Positions 1 to 12,090 are shown, counted from the first letter of the stretch. The stretch: DNA of 64,000 bases from Siphonodentalium dalli (GCA_032622095.1 CP136064.1:49856073-49920072); one strand, 5' to 3'. Program-made: numbers and translations. The notes: generated by a model from the sequence alone, not told the origin.

Positions 1-3000
1 GTATGACTAAATCCTTTAGCACGGGCTACAGGTCGTACCTTTAGTCTGATCATTATAAAATTTGTCATGGCTGTTGATATTGGAATGTAGATGGGAACGA
101 GTCATTTTGGGGTCATTCGGACAAAAAACATGGCCGCCAGCGGCCATCTTGGATTTCAAAATTTAATCCATTAGCACGGGCCACAGGTCGTACTGATTGT
201 CTGATCATCATGAAATTTGTCATGGATGATAATATTTACATGTAGATGGGAACGAGTAATTTTGGGGTCATTCGGCCAAAAAACATGGCCACCAGCAGCC
301 ATCTTAGATTTTACTCTTTGTATGACTAAATTCTTTATCACGGGCTGCAGGTCGTACCTTTAGTCTGATCATCATAAAATTTTTCATGAATGTTAATAAT
401 GACATGTAGATGGGAACGAGTCATTTTGGGGCCATTCGGCCAAAAAAGATGGCCGCCAGCAGCCATCTTGGATTTTACTCTTTGTATGACTAAATCCTTT
501 AGCACGGGCTACAGGTCGTACCTTTAGTCAGATCGTCATAAAATTTGTCATGGATGTTAACAATGACATGTAGATGGGAACGAGTCATTTTTGGGTTATT
601 CGGGCAAAAAACATGGCCGCAAGCAGTCATCTTGGATTTTACTCTTTGTATGACTAAATCCTTTAGCACGGGCTACAGGTCGTACCTTTAGTCTGATAAT
701 CATGAAATTTATCATGGTTGTTGAAATTGGAATGTAGATGGGAACGAGTCATTTTGGGGTCATTCGGACAAAAAACATGGCCGCCAGTGGCCATCTTTGT
801 TTTCAAAATTCAATCCATTAGCACGGGCCACAGGTCGCACTGTTCGTCTGATCGTCATGAAATTTGTCATGGATGTTAATATTGACATGTAGATGGGAAC
901 GAGTAATTTTGGGGTCATTCGGCCCAAAAACATGGCCGCCAGCAGCCATCTTGGATTTTACTCTTTGTATGACTAAATTCTTTAGCACGGGCTACAGGTC
1001 GTACCTTTAGTCTGATCATCATCAAATTTGTCATGGATGTTAACAATGACATGTAGATTGGAACGAGTCATTTTGGGGTCAATCGGCCAAAAAACATGGC
1101 CGCCAGCAGCCGTCTTGGATTTTACTCTTTGCATGACTAAATCCTTTAGCACGGGCTACAGGTCCTACTTTTAGTCTGATCATCATAAAATTTGTCAAGA
1201 ATGTTAATAATGACATGTAGATGAGAACGAGTCATTTTGGGGTCATTCGGCCAAAAAACATGGCCGCCAGCAGCCGTCTTGGATTTTACTCTTTGCATGA
1301 CTAAATCCTTTAGCACGGGCTACAGGTCCTACTTTTAGTCTGATCATCATAAAATTTGTCAAGAATGTTAATAATGACATGTAGATGGGAACGAGTCATT
1401 TTGGGGTCATTCGGCCAAAAAAGATGGCCGCCAGCAGCCATCTTGGATTTTACTCTTTATATGACTAAATACTTTAGCACGGGCTACAGGTCGTACCTTT
1501 AGTCAGATCGTCATAAAATTTGTCATGGATGTTAACAATGACATGTAGATGGGAACGAGTCATTTTTGGGTTATTCGGGCAAAAAACATGGCCGCCAGCA
1601 GCCATCTTGGATTTTACTCTTTGTATGACTAAATCCTTTAGCACCGGCTACAGGTCGTACCTTTAGTCTGATAATCATGAAATTTATCATGGTTGTTGAA
1701 ATTGGAATGTAGATGGGAACGAGTCATTTTGAGGTCATTCGGACAAAAAACATGGCCGCCAGTGGCCATCTTTGTTTTCAAAATTCAATCCATTAGCACG
1801 GGCCACAGGTCGCACTGTTCGTCTGATCGTCATGAAATTTGTCATGGATGTTAATATTGACATGTAGATGGGAACGAGTAATTTTGGGGTCATTCGGCCC
1901 AAAAACATGGCCGCCAGCAGCCATCTTGGATTTTACTCTTTGTATGACTACATTCTTTAGCACGGGCTACAGGTGGTACCTTTAGTCTGATCATCATCAA
2001 ATTTGTCATGGATGTTAACAATGACATGTAGATTGGAACGAGTCATTTTGGGGTCAATCGGCCAAAAAACATGGCCGCCAGCAGCCGTCTTGGATTTTAC
2101 TCTTTGCATGACTAAATCCTTTAGCACGGGCTACAGGTCCTACTTTTAGTCTGATCATCATAAAATTTGTCAAGAATGTTAATAATGACATGTAGATGGG
2201 AACGAGTCATTTTGGGGTCATTCGGCCAAAAAACATGGCCGCCAGCAGCCGTCTTGGATTTTACTCTTTGCATGACTAAATCCTTTAGCACGGGCTACAG
2301 GTCCTACTTTTAGTCTGATCATCATAAAATTTGTCAAGAATGTTAATAATGACATGTAGATGGGAACGAGTCATTTTGGGGTCATTCGGCCAAAAAACAT
2401 GGCCGTCAGCAGCCATCTTGGATTTTACTCTTTGTATGACTAAATCCTTTAGCACGGGCTACAGGTCGTACCTTTAGTCTGATCATCATAAAATTTGTCA
2501 AGAATGTTAATAATGACATGTAGATGGGAACGAGTCATTTTGGGGTCATTCGGACAAAAAACATGGCCGCCAGCGGCCATCTTGGATTTCAAAATTTAAT
2601 CCATTAGCACGGGCCACAGGTCGTACTGATTGTCTGATCATCATGAAATTTGTCATGGATGATAATATTTACATGTAGATGGGAACGAGTAATTTTGGGG
2701 TCATTCGGCCAAAAAACATGGCCACCAGCAGCCATCTTGGATTTTACTCTTTGTATGACTAAATTCTTTATCACGGGTTGCAGGTCGTACCTTTAGTCTG
2801 ATCATCATAAAATTTGTCATGGATGTTAACAATGACATGTAGATGGGAACGAGTAATCTTGGAGTCAATCGGCCAAAAAACATGGTCGCCAGCAGCCATC
2901 TTGGATTTTACTCTTTGTATGACTAAATCCTTTAGCACGGACTACAGGTTGTATCTTTAGTCTGATCATCATAAAAATTTTCGTGAATGTTAATAATGAC

Positions 3001-3726
3001 ATGTAGATGGGAACGAGTCATTTTGGGGTCATTCGGCCAAAAAAGATGGCCGCCAGCAGCCATCTTGGATTTTACTCTTTGTATGACTAAATCCTTTAGC
3101 ACGGGCTACAGGTCGTACCTTTAGTCTGATCATCATAAAATTTTTCATGGCTGTTGAAATTGGAATGTAAATGGGAACAAGTCATTTTGGGGTCATTCAG
3201 ACAAAAAACATGGCCGCCAGCGGCCATCTTGGATTTCAAAATTTAATCCATTAGCACGGGCCACAGGTCGTACGAATCGTCTGATCATCATGAAATTTGT
3301 CCTGGATGTTAATGTTGATATGTAGATGGAAACGAGTAATTTTGGGGTCATTTGGCGGAAAAAACGTGGCCGCCAGCAGCCATCTTGGATTTTACTCTTT
3401 GTATGACTAAATTCTTTAGCATGGGCTACAGGTCGTACCTTTAGTCTGATCATCATCAAATTTGTCATGGATGTTAACAATGACATGTAGATTGGAACGA
3501 GTCATTTTGGGGTCAATAGGCCAAAAAACATGGCCGCCAGCAGCCATCTTGGATTTTACTCTTTGTATGACTAAATTCTATAGCATGGGCTACAGGTCGT
3601 ACCTTTAGTCTGATCGTCATAAAATTTGTCATTGATGTTAACGATGACATGTAGATGGGAACGACTCATTTTGGGGTCATTCGGCCGAAAACATGGCCGC
3701 CAGCAGCCATCTTGGATTTTACTTTT
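1..3726 (-). repeat. 164/155-bp satellite array with 975-bp higher-order repeat
   Basis: About 23 head-to-tail monomers. The junction 'ctctttgtatgactaaat' recurs at 320, 484, 648, 967, 1131, 1295, 1459, 1623, 1942, 2106, 2270, 2434, 2753, 2917, 3081, 3401 and 3565. Steps are 164 bp, or ~319 bp where a ~155-bp monomer type (starting 'ggatttcaaaatttaatcc') intervenes. Six monomers (five of 164, one of 155) form a 975-bp higher-order unit, seen at 484-1458 and again at 1459-2433 with shared private variants. Every monomer holds 'catggccgccagcagccatc' or a variant; in the 155-type the core ATGGCCGC-CA-GCGGCCAT is an exact inverted repeat. The array runs off the left edge. Strand is arbitrary: the dispersed copy at 10105-12090 reads the other way. 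Open frames inside it are by-products of the repeat. Confidence 0.95.
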
Positions 3727-3949
3727 CTCTTCATGTCTATAAACTAGTATTAGACATTCAACTTTCCACATTCCTAATCGCTCCATTGACTGTAATATAT
3801 TAAATTATTCCCTTTCCAAGTTGAGCTACAGTGTCATTGACACTTTCATATTATATTTTCATCAACTTTTTACGTCAAAATATAAATCATATCCCCACTC
3901 CCAGAAGAACGAACATGTTATCCTACTCTCAGCACTGCGTCATGACATC
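3727..3949. other. Flank between two arrays, satellite-element tail
   Basis: No gene is seen. Positions 3812-3846 carry 'gttgagctacagtgtcattg', whose reverse complement is at 10105-10140 beside the dispersed copy of the 164-bp family. It is therefore probably the outer end of the element from which the array arose, not unrelated flank. Confidence 0.55.
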
Positions 3950-4028
3950 AATTTGTGCGTCATTTGGTATCCTTGCGCTTTATTTTAACAAAATTATGGC
4001 TGGTGATATTGTAGCTTTAAGAACGTAT

Positions 4029-4408
4029 TAGGCCTAACCGTGTGTTTCATGCCTAACCGTGTGTTTCATGCCTAACCGTGTGTTTCATGCCTAACCGTGT
4101 GTTTCATGCCTAACCGTGTGTTTCATGCCTAACCGTGTGTTTCATGCCTAACCGTGTGTTTAATGCCTAACCGTGTGTTTCATGCCTAACCGTGTGTTTC
4201 ATGCCTAACCGTGTGTTTCATGCCTAACCGTGTGTTTCATGCCTAACCGTGTGTTTCATGCCTAACCGTGTGTTTCATGCCTAACCGTGTTTCATGCCTA
4301 ACCGTGTGTTTCATGCCTAACCGTGTGTTTCATGCCTAACCGTGTGTTTCATGCCTAACCGTGTGTTTCATGCCTAACCGTGTGTTTCATGCCTAACCGT
4401 GTGTTTCA
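4029..4408 (+). repeat. 19-bp tandem repeat (about 20 copies)
   Basis: Near-perfect head-to-tail copies of 'gcctaaccgtgtgtttcat', with rare changes (one 'ttaatg' variant, one copy shortened to 'ccgtgtttcatg'). The 19-mer is the first part of the 43-bp unit that follows, so the short array looks like a partial-unit amplification. CCTAAC resembles telomeric CCCTAA, but the unit is not a telomere repeat. Confidence 0.95.
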
Positions 4409-7400
4409 TTGTGGTCTGGGTTGTACTTATTAGGTCTAACCGTGTGTTTAATTGTGGTCTGGGTTGTACGTATTAGGCCTAACCGTGTGTTTCATTGTGG
4501 TTTGGGTTGTACGTATTAGGCCAAACCGTGTGTTTCATTGTGGTTTGGGTTGTACGTATTAGGCCAAACCATGTGTTTCATTGTGGTTTGGGTTGTACGT
4601 ATTAGGCGTAACCGTGTGTTTAATTGTGGTCGGGGTTGTACGTATTAGGCCTAACCGTGTGTTTAATTGTGGTCTGGGTTGTACGTATTAGGCGTAACCG
4701 TGTTTCATTGTGGTCTGGGTTGTACGTATTAGGCCTAACCGTGTGTTTAATTGTGGTCTGGGTTGTACTTATTAGGCCTAACCGTGTGATTAATTGTGGT
4801 CTGGGTTGTACGTATTAGGTCTAACCGTGTGTTTCATTGTGGTCTGGGTTGTACGTATTAGGTCTAACCGTGTGTTTAATTGTGGTCTGGGTTGTACTTA
4901 TTAGGCCTAACCGTGTGTTTCATGATTAACCGTGTGGTTCATTGTGGTCTGGGTTGTACTTATTAAGTCTAACCGTGTGTTTAATTGTGGTCTGGGTTGT
5001 ACGTATTAGGTCTAACCGTGTGTTTCATGCCTAACCGTGTGTTTAATTGTGGTCTGGGTTGTACTTATTAGGCCTAACCGTGTGTTTAATTGTGGTCTGG
5101 GTTGTACTTATTAGGCCTAACCGTGTGTTTCATGCCTAACCGTGTGTTTAATTGTGGTCTGGGTTGTACTTATTAGGCCTAACCGTGTGTTTAATTGTGG
5201 TCTGGGTTGTACTTATTAGGCCTAACCGTGTGTTTCATGCCTAACCGTGTGGTTCATTGTGGTCTGGGTTGTACTTATTAGGTCTAACCGTGTGTTTAAT
5301 TGTGGTCTGGGTTGTACGTATTAGGTCTAACCGTGTGTTTCATTCCTAACCGTGTGTTTAATTGTGGTCTGGGTTGTACTTATTAGGCCTAACCGTGTGT
5401 TTAATTGTGGTCTGGGTTGTACTTATTAGGCCTAACCGTGTGTTTCATGCCTAACCGTGTGGTTCATTGTGGTCTGGGTTGTACTTATTAGGTCTAACCG
5501 TGTGTTTAATTGTGGTCTGGGTTGTACTTATTAGGCCTAACCGTGTGTTTCATGCCTAACCGTGTGGTTCATTGTGGTCTGGGTTGTACTTATTAGGCCT
5601 AACCGTGTGTTTAATTGTGGTCTGGGTTGTACGTATTAGGCCTAACCGTGTGTTTAATTGTGGTCTGGGTTGTACGTATTAGGCCTAACTGTGTGTTTAA
5701 TTGTGGTCTGGGTTGTACTTATTAGGCCTAACCGTGTGTTTCATTGTGGTCTGGGTTGTACTTATTAGGCCTAACCGTGTGTTTCATTGTGGTCTGGGTT
5801 GTACTTATTAGGCCTAACTGTGTGTTTCATTGTGGTCTGGGTTGTACTTATTAGGCCTAACCGTGTGTTTCATTGTGGTCTGGGTTGTACTTATTAGGCC
5901 TAACCGTGTGTTTCATTGTGGTCTTGGTTGTACTTATTAGGCCTAACCGTGTGTTTCATTGTGGTCTGGGTTGTACTTATTAGGCCTAACCGTGTGTTTA
6001 ATTGTGGTCTGGGTTGTACTTATTAGGTCTAACCGTGTGTTTCATGCCTAACCGTGTGTTTAATTGTGGTCTGGGTTGTACGTATTAGGCCTAACTGTGT
6101 GTTTAATTGTGGTCTGGGTTGTACTTATTAGGCCTAACCGTGTGTTTCATTGTGGTCTGGGTTGTACTTATTAGGCCTAACCGTGTGTTTCATTGTGGTC
6201 TGGGTTGTACTTATTAGGCCTAACTGTGTGTTTCATTGTGGTCTGGGTTGTACGTATTAGGTCTAACCGTGTGTTTAATTGTGGTCTGGGTTGTACTTAT
6301 TAGGCCTAACCGTGTGTTTCATGATTAACCGTGTGGTTCATTGTGGTCTGGGTTGTACTTATTAGGTCTAACCGTGTGTTTAATTGTGGTCTGGGTTGTA
6401 CGTATTAGGTCTAACCGTGTGTTTCATGCCTAACCGTGTGTTTAATTGTGGTCTGGGTTGTACTTATTAGGCCTAACCGTGTGTTTAATTATGGTCTGGG
6501 TTGTACTTATTAGGCCTAACCGTGTGTTTCATGCCTAACCGTGTGGTTCATTGTGGTCTGGGTTGTACTTATTAGGTCTAACCGTGTGTTTAATTGTGGT
6601 CTGGGTTGTACGTATTAGGTCTAACCGTGTTTTTCATGCCTAACCGTGTGTTTAATTGTGGTCTGGGTTGTACTTATTAGGCCTAACCGTGTGTTTAATT
6701 GTGGTCTGGGTTGTACTTATTAGGCCTAACCGTGTGTTTCATGCCTAACCGTGTGGTTCATTGTGGTCTGGGTTGTACTTATTAGGTCTAACCGTGTGTT
6801 TAATTGTGGTCTGGGTTGTACTTATTAGGCCTAACCGTGTGTTTCATGCCTAACCGTGTGGTTCATTGTGGTCTGGGTTGTACTTATTAGGCCTAACCGT
6901 GTGTTTAATTGTGGTCTGGGTTGTACGTATTAGGCCTAACCGTGTGTTTAATTGTGGTCTGGGTTGTACGTATTAGGCCTAACTGTGTGTTTAATTGTGG
7001 TCTGGGTTGTACTTATTAGGCCTAACCGTGTGTTTCATTGTGGTCTGGGTTGTACTTATTAGGCCTAACCGTGTGTTTCATTGTGGTCTGGGTTGTACTT
7101 ATTAGGCCTAACTGTGTGTTTCATTGTGGTCTGGGTTGTACTTATTAGGCCTAACCGTGTGTTTCATTGTGGTCTGGGTTGTACTTATTAGGCCTAACCG
7201 TGTGTTTCATTGTGGTCTTGGTTGTACTTATTAGGCCTAACCGTGTGTTTCATTGTGGTCTGGGTTGTACTTATTAGGCCTAACCGTGTGTTTAATTGTG
7301 GTCTGGGTTGTACTTATTAGGTCTAACCGTGTGTTTCATGCCTAACCGTGTGTTTAATTGTAGTCTGGGTTGTACGTATTAGGCCTAACCGTGTGTTTAA

Positions 7401-9183
7401 TTGTGGTATGGGTTGTACTTATTAGGCCTAACCGTGTGTTTCATTGTGGTCTGGGTTGTACTTATTAGGCCTAACCGTGTGTTTCATTGTGGTCTGGGTT
7501 GTACTTATTAGGCCTAACTGTGTGTTTCATTGTGGTCTGGGTTGTACTTATTAGGCCTAACCGTGTGTTTAATTGTGGTCTGGGTTGTACGTATTAGGCC
7601 AACCGTGTGTTTAATTGTGGTCTGGGTTGTTCTTATTAGGCCTAACCGTGTGTTTCATTGTGGTCTGGGTTGTACTTATTAGGCCTAACCGTGTGTTTCA
7701 TTGTGGTCTGGGTTGTACTTATTAGGCCTAACTGTGTGTTTCATTGTGGTCTGGGTTGTACTTATTAGGCCTAACCGTGTGTTTAATTGTCGTCTGGGTT
7801 GTACGTATTAGGCCTAACCGTGTGTTTCATTGTGGTCTGGGTTGTACGTATTAGGCATAACCGTGTGTTTCATTGTGGTCTGGGTTGTACTTATTAGGCC
7901 TAACCGTGTGTTTAATTGTGGTCTGGGTTGTACTTATTAGGCCTAACCGTGTGTTTCATTGTGGTCTGGGTTGTACTTATTAGGCCTAACCGTGTGTTTC
8001 ATTGTGGTCTGGGTTGTACTTATTAGGCCTAACCGTGTGTTTAATTGTGGTCTGGGTTGTACGTATTAGGCCTAACCGTGTTTCATTGTGGTCTGGGTTG
8101 TACGTATTAGGCCTAACCGTGTGTTTCATTGTGGTCTGGGTTGTACGTATTAGGCCTAACCATGTGTTTCATGCCTAACCGTGTGTTTAATTGTGGTCTG
8201 GGTTGTACTTATTAGGCCTAACCATGTGTTTAATTGTGGTCTGGGTTGTACGTATTAGGCCTAACCATGTGTTTCATGCCTAACCGTGTGTTTAATTGTG
8301 GTCTGGGTTGTACGTATTAGGTCTAACCGTGTGTTTAATTGTGGTCTGGGTTGTACTTATTAGGTCTAACCGTGTGTTTAATTGTGGTCTGGGTTGTACG
8401 TATTAGGTCTAACCGTGTGTTTCATTGTGGTCTGGGTTGTACTTATTAGGTCTAACCGTGTGTTTCATTGTGGTCTGGGTTGTACTTATTAGGCCTAACT
8501 GTATTTCATTGTGGTCTGGGTTGTACTTATTAGGCCTAACCGTGTGTTTCATTGTGGTCTGGGTTGTACTTATTAGGCCTAACCGTGTGTTTCATTGTGG
8601 TCTGGGTTGTACTTATTAGGCCTAACTGTGTTTCATTGTGGTCTGGGTTGTACTTATTAGGCCTAACCGTGTGTTTCATGCCTAACCGTGTGTTTCATTG
8701 TGGTCTGGGTTGTACTTATTAGGTCTAACCGTGTGTTTAATTGTGGTCTGGGTTGTACGTATTAGGCCTAACCGTGTGTTTAATTGTGGTCTGGGTTGTA
8801 CGTATTAGGCCTAACCGTGTATTTCATTGTGGTCTGGGTTGTACTTATTAGGCCTAACCGTGTGTTTCATTGTGGTCTGGGTTGTGCTTATTAGGCCTAA
8901 CCGTGTGTTTCATTGTGGTCTGGGTTGTACTTATTAGGCCTAACTGTGTGTTTCATTGTGGTCTGGGTTGTACTTATTAGGCCTAACCGTGTGTTTCATT
9001 GTGGTCTGGGTTGTACTTATTAGGCCTAACCGTGTGTTTCATTGTGGTCTGGGTTGTACTTATTAGGCCTAACTGTGTGTTTCATTGTGGTCTGGGTTGT
9101 ACTTATTAGGCCTAACCGTGTGTTTCATTGTGGTCTGGGTTGTACGTATTAGGCCTAACCGTGTGTTTCATTGTGGTCTGGGT
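4409..9183 (+). repeat. 43-bp minisatellite with interspersed 19-bp units
   Basis: About 105-110 units. The consensus begins 'cctaaccgtgtgtttcattg', continues 'tggtctgggttgtacttatt' and closes with 'agg'. Single 19-bp units are inserted, giving 62-bp composites. Diagnostic variants (ttaatt versus ttcatt, cgtatt versus cttatt, 'gcctaactgtg') recur in blocks. A block around 5341-6050 reappears around 6635-7345 with an offset of 1294 bp; the rare variant 'gtcttggttg' at 5921 and 7215 marks it. Long frames here are translations of the repeat and not genes. Confidence 0.95.
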
Positions 9184-9226
9184 CATAACAAACAGGTATA
9201 GAAAATATAATATTAAAACACAAGTC

Positions 9227-9359
9227 AACTGTTCTGATTAGCGTACAGGCTTTCTCCTCTCGTGTGATGCAAGGAATATTTTCCCTCGACTAGAGCCTTG
9301 TAAAAATAAACCTCCGCATCTCACTCGAGGAGAAAAACTGTATGCTACTCAGAACAGTT
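9227..9359. repeat. Terminal hairpin of the minisatellite-bearing element
   Basis: 'aactgttctgattagcgtac' at the left pairs imperfectly with the sequence ending 'gctactcagaacagtt' at the right. Arms are about 33 bp with a loop of about 67 bp. The homologous hairpin at 41439-41573 has perfect 33-bp arms, so this copy is the older or more diverged one. Confidence 0.8.
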
Positions 9360-9376
9360 AACTATTGTCTATATAT

Positions 9377-10104
9377 TCACACGAAGACAACCAATCTCAG
9401 CATCATTATTCATACGTAAAGTGATCAATAATGATAAAATATTCGACGTTGCACTGCTTGTAAAAATACATATTCCTGACTGAAGGTGAACCAAAGCATG
9501 TCTCCATGTCCACAACCCGTGGCACCGTGGTCATAAAGTCTAAGTTATTTATGTCAACCCAACTATTGAAAATACAAGCAGCCAATTTTTCATGGAGTCA
9601 ACAACCTTCGTGGTTATAGATTTACTTCTTTTGAGTTCATTTCAGGGATTTAACTATTCAAATATCCGGATAATTATTTGGAACACCCATCTTCACAACA
9701 AAATGATTATGCTGTTATGGTCTACTTGATGTAGATTTCCATCATGCTGGTCTTTATACATGCGTATCCTCAGGAACGATTAAGAACTGAAACTGTCATC
9801 AAATACTAGACTTTTTAGAAAATATTTTGGTCAGTTTTGAATTTGCACAGCATGCTGCACAAATTCAAAGCACACAAATTTAAAACTGAGCGATAAATAG
9901 TACTGCGCGAATTTAAATACCAGTAAGGTAATTAAATCAACAACTGCGAATGTGATATTAAAGTTATCAGTTCAAGCAGACGTTTGTTAACCCTTTCTAT
10001 ACTAAATAGATTCTCCAATTCAGTTCAAAAAGTATAGACTGGAATGGTCTATTATTCATTTGGAGGGGTGTTCAGGTAATAAAAACATGAGGTAGACAGA
10101 ATTA
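9377..10104. other. No gene seen; repeat fragment at 9989-10104
   Basis: Mostly unique-looking AT-rich sequence, with no exon recognised on either strand. At 9989 begins 'ttaaccctttctatact', followed by 'ggaatggtctattattcatt' at about 10040. The same pair of motifs recurs at 24261-24380, and the second motif also at 12774-12840. This is a further dispersed family whose ends I could not define. Confidence 0.5.
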
Positions 10105-12090
10105 AAGTGTCAATGGCACTGTAGCTCAACTTGGGGATGAGTTAATTTTTAGCTGAGCAATGAAAAGAATGATAAGTCATGCTGAAGATCTATATAAAGT
10201 TTGATCATGATCGGAGGGATGTGGTCAATGGATTTAGTCATTCAAAGAGTAATTTCCAAGATGGCTGCTGGCGGTCATGTTTTTCAACAAATTTCGGTCA
10301 AAATATGAGGCTTCCATCTAGAAGTCAACCCGAAGATCCATATTAAGTTTGGTAATGATCGGATGATGGATGTGATGTGTAGGGTCAGGGACCAGCCGAG
10401 AGGGCGACGTGGGCGACTTCTTCGCCCTAGCGCCGTCCGCTTCGCCTTATTTTTGCAGTCGGGCGAAGTTCAAGTCGCCCTGAAAATTCCAAAGTTGACT
10501 GACGAAAATCGGCAAAATTCCCCAAATAATTTATGATAATTTACAACTGTCAACAGTGATTGCACACAATACTCCACTATCAGGGTGTTGTAAAACAATT
10601 AACACCTGTATTGCTCCAATCTGGAAGCATGTTGACAACGGAGTCTGATTACTGGCAGCTGTGAAAACATCGTCGGGCCTCAAGTGTTAATCTGGTTGTT
10701 GTGATTTTTAGATTACCGTGATTACCACACCTTACAATGAAGATTACAACTCACAGCTCTCACAATGTGTCAGTTCATCACTCCCTCTATGGAGTTTGGT
10801 TAAAGAAATTTTAAAACAAATTCATTTGTGAAGCATATTAAATTTTCAAACGGGATTACTAATAGAGCGCAGTGAAAGTGTTCATGATTTCGTTTCGTTT
10901 CGGTTTGATAAATATTGTTGGCATTTTTAAAAACCCGAAAAATATGAAATAAAATCTTGTCATTCTCCCACAATTACGATATAAAATGCTGCTATCCTCT
11001 CACAATTATGTTTGGGTATTATTAATAGTTATTAGGGTCATGAAGTGAACATAAAGACTCCATATTTCAACCATTGTTTCATAAGTTTAATTGACATATT
11101 ACATCTCTCCTATTTTCGTTCTATAGCGACTCCTGTCGTAGTACTGTTCAATTTAAGTTTTGTAGACTCACTTCGCCCTATAGAACGGCCACTTCGCCTT
11201 ATTTTGATAGTAGGGCGAAGTCATTTCGCCCTGAAAATATGGTCTAGGCTGGTCCCTGTGTAGGGTGCGCCAAAAGATTTAGACAATACAAAGAGTAAAT
11301 TCCAAGATGGCCACTGGTGGCCATGTTTTTCAATGAATTTCAGTCAAAATAGGAGGCTCTTTAGAGGTCACCCCAAAGATTCATATGAAGTTTGGTGATC
11401 ATCAGATGAGGGATGTGGTCTGTAGGGTGTGCCAAAGGATTTAGTCAAGCAAAGAGTAAAATCCAAGATGGATGCCAGTGGCCATGTTTTCATCGAAAAT
11501 TTGATAGCTCCCATGTAGTGGTGATTCTAAATATGCCTGTAAATTTTAAAATCAATTCTCCAATAAATGCACGCTGTGGGGGTGTGACAATGGATTCAAA
11601 TTTGAAATCCAAAATGGCTGCTGGCGGCCATGTTTTTAAACAAATTGTGGTTAAAATAGGAGACTCCCATCTAGAGGTCACCCAAAGATCCATATGAAGT
11701 TTGGTGACGATTGGATGAGAGATGTGACCTGTAAGGTGTGCCAAAGAATTTAGTCATACAAAGAGTAAAATCCAAAATGGCTGCCAGTGGCCATGTTTTT
11801 TATTCGATAGCTCCCATCTACAGGTGATCACAGGGTTTGCTGGTTGGATTCAAATTTGAAATCCTGTGCCGATGGATTCAAATTTGAAATCCAAGATGGC
11901 TGCTGATGGGTATGTTTTTCATCGAAATTTTGAAATATTTCCTAGCTCCCGGTATAGATCACCCTGAAGCTACACATGAAGTTTGGTGAAAATCAGATGA
12001 GGGATGTAGCCTGTAGAATGGACGCATGCATGGATGGATGCCAACCCATTGCATAGCTCAAACTTAAGTTGTAAAGTTAAGCTAAAAACA
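10105..12090 (+). repeat. Dispersed, degenerate copy of the 164-bp satellite family
   Basis: The reverse complement of the monomers at 1-3726 appears here at lower identity. The phrase 'aaagagtaaaatccaagatgg' or a close variant begins units near 10229, 11272, 11437 and 11745. The other monomer type ('ggattcaaatttgaaatcc') begins units near 11590 and 11871. The block opens with the tail motif also found at 3812-3846 and closes near 12060 with 'gccaacccattgcatagctc', which has a relative at 25390-25445. It is interrupted by a hAT-like element at 10386-11258. Confidence 0.8.
10386..11258. mobile_element. Non-autonomous hAT-like DNA transposon (873 bp)
   Basis: Perfect 12-bp terminal inverted repeats: CAGGGACCAGCC at the left and GGCTGGTCCCTG at the right. 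An exact 8-bp duplication TGTAGGGT flanks them (10378-10385 and 11259-11266). CAGGG...CCCTG termini with an 8-bp target-site duplication define hAT elements. Both subterminal regions repeat a GC-rich motif (variants of 'cgccttattttt', 'gggcgaagt', 'cgccctgaaaat'), which could be transposase-binding sites (inference). No transposase frame is present. Confidence 0.92.

Larger units (their letters stand above)
3950..9376 (+). mobile_element. Interspersed element carrying a 5.1-kb internal minisatellite
   Basis: The left arm (about 3952-4029, with 'ggtatccttgcgctttattt' and 'gtgatattgtagctttaaga') and the right arm (about 9184-9376, with 'acaggtatagaaaatataat' and a terminal hairpin) match a second copy at 41293-41591. 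In that copy the two arms are separated by only about one repeat unit. The tandem array is therefore internal to the element. Central tandem repeats plus a 3' palindrome are the architecture of non-autonomous Helentron/HINE and 'pearl' elements. I saw no Rep/helicase coding sequence and did not establish exact termini, so the class assignment is inference. Confidence 0.7.

Noticed and set aside
4624-8619. Open frames with MWSGLYVLGLTVCLIVVWVV-type products
   Set aside because: They are translations of the 43-bp repeat; the frame stays open only because 43-bp units shift frame without stops.
4029-9183. Telomeric or subtelomeric repeat
   Set aside because: CCTAAC and TTAGG occur in each unit, but the unit is 19 or 43 bp, ends in non-telomeric sequence and lies inside an interspersed element with unique flanks.
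9396-9420. Scramblase DADNF exon ('DAEIGC' on the minus strand)
   Set aside because: Only two or three residues agree and an in-frame stop lies just upstream.
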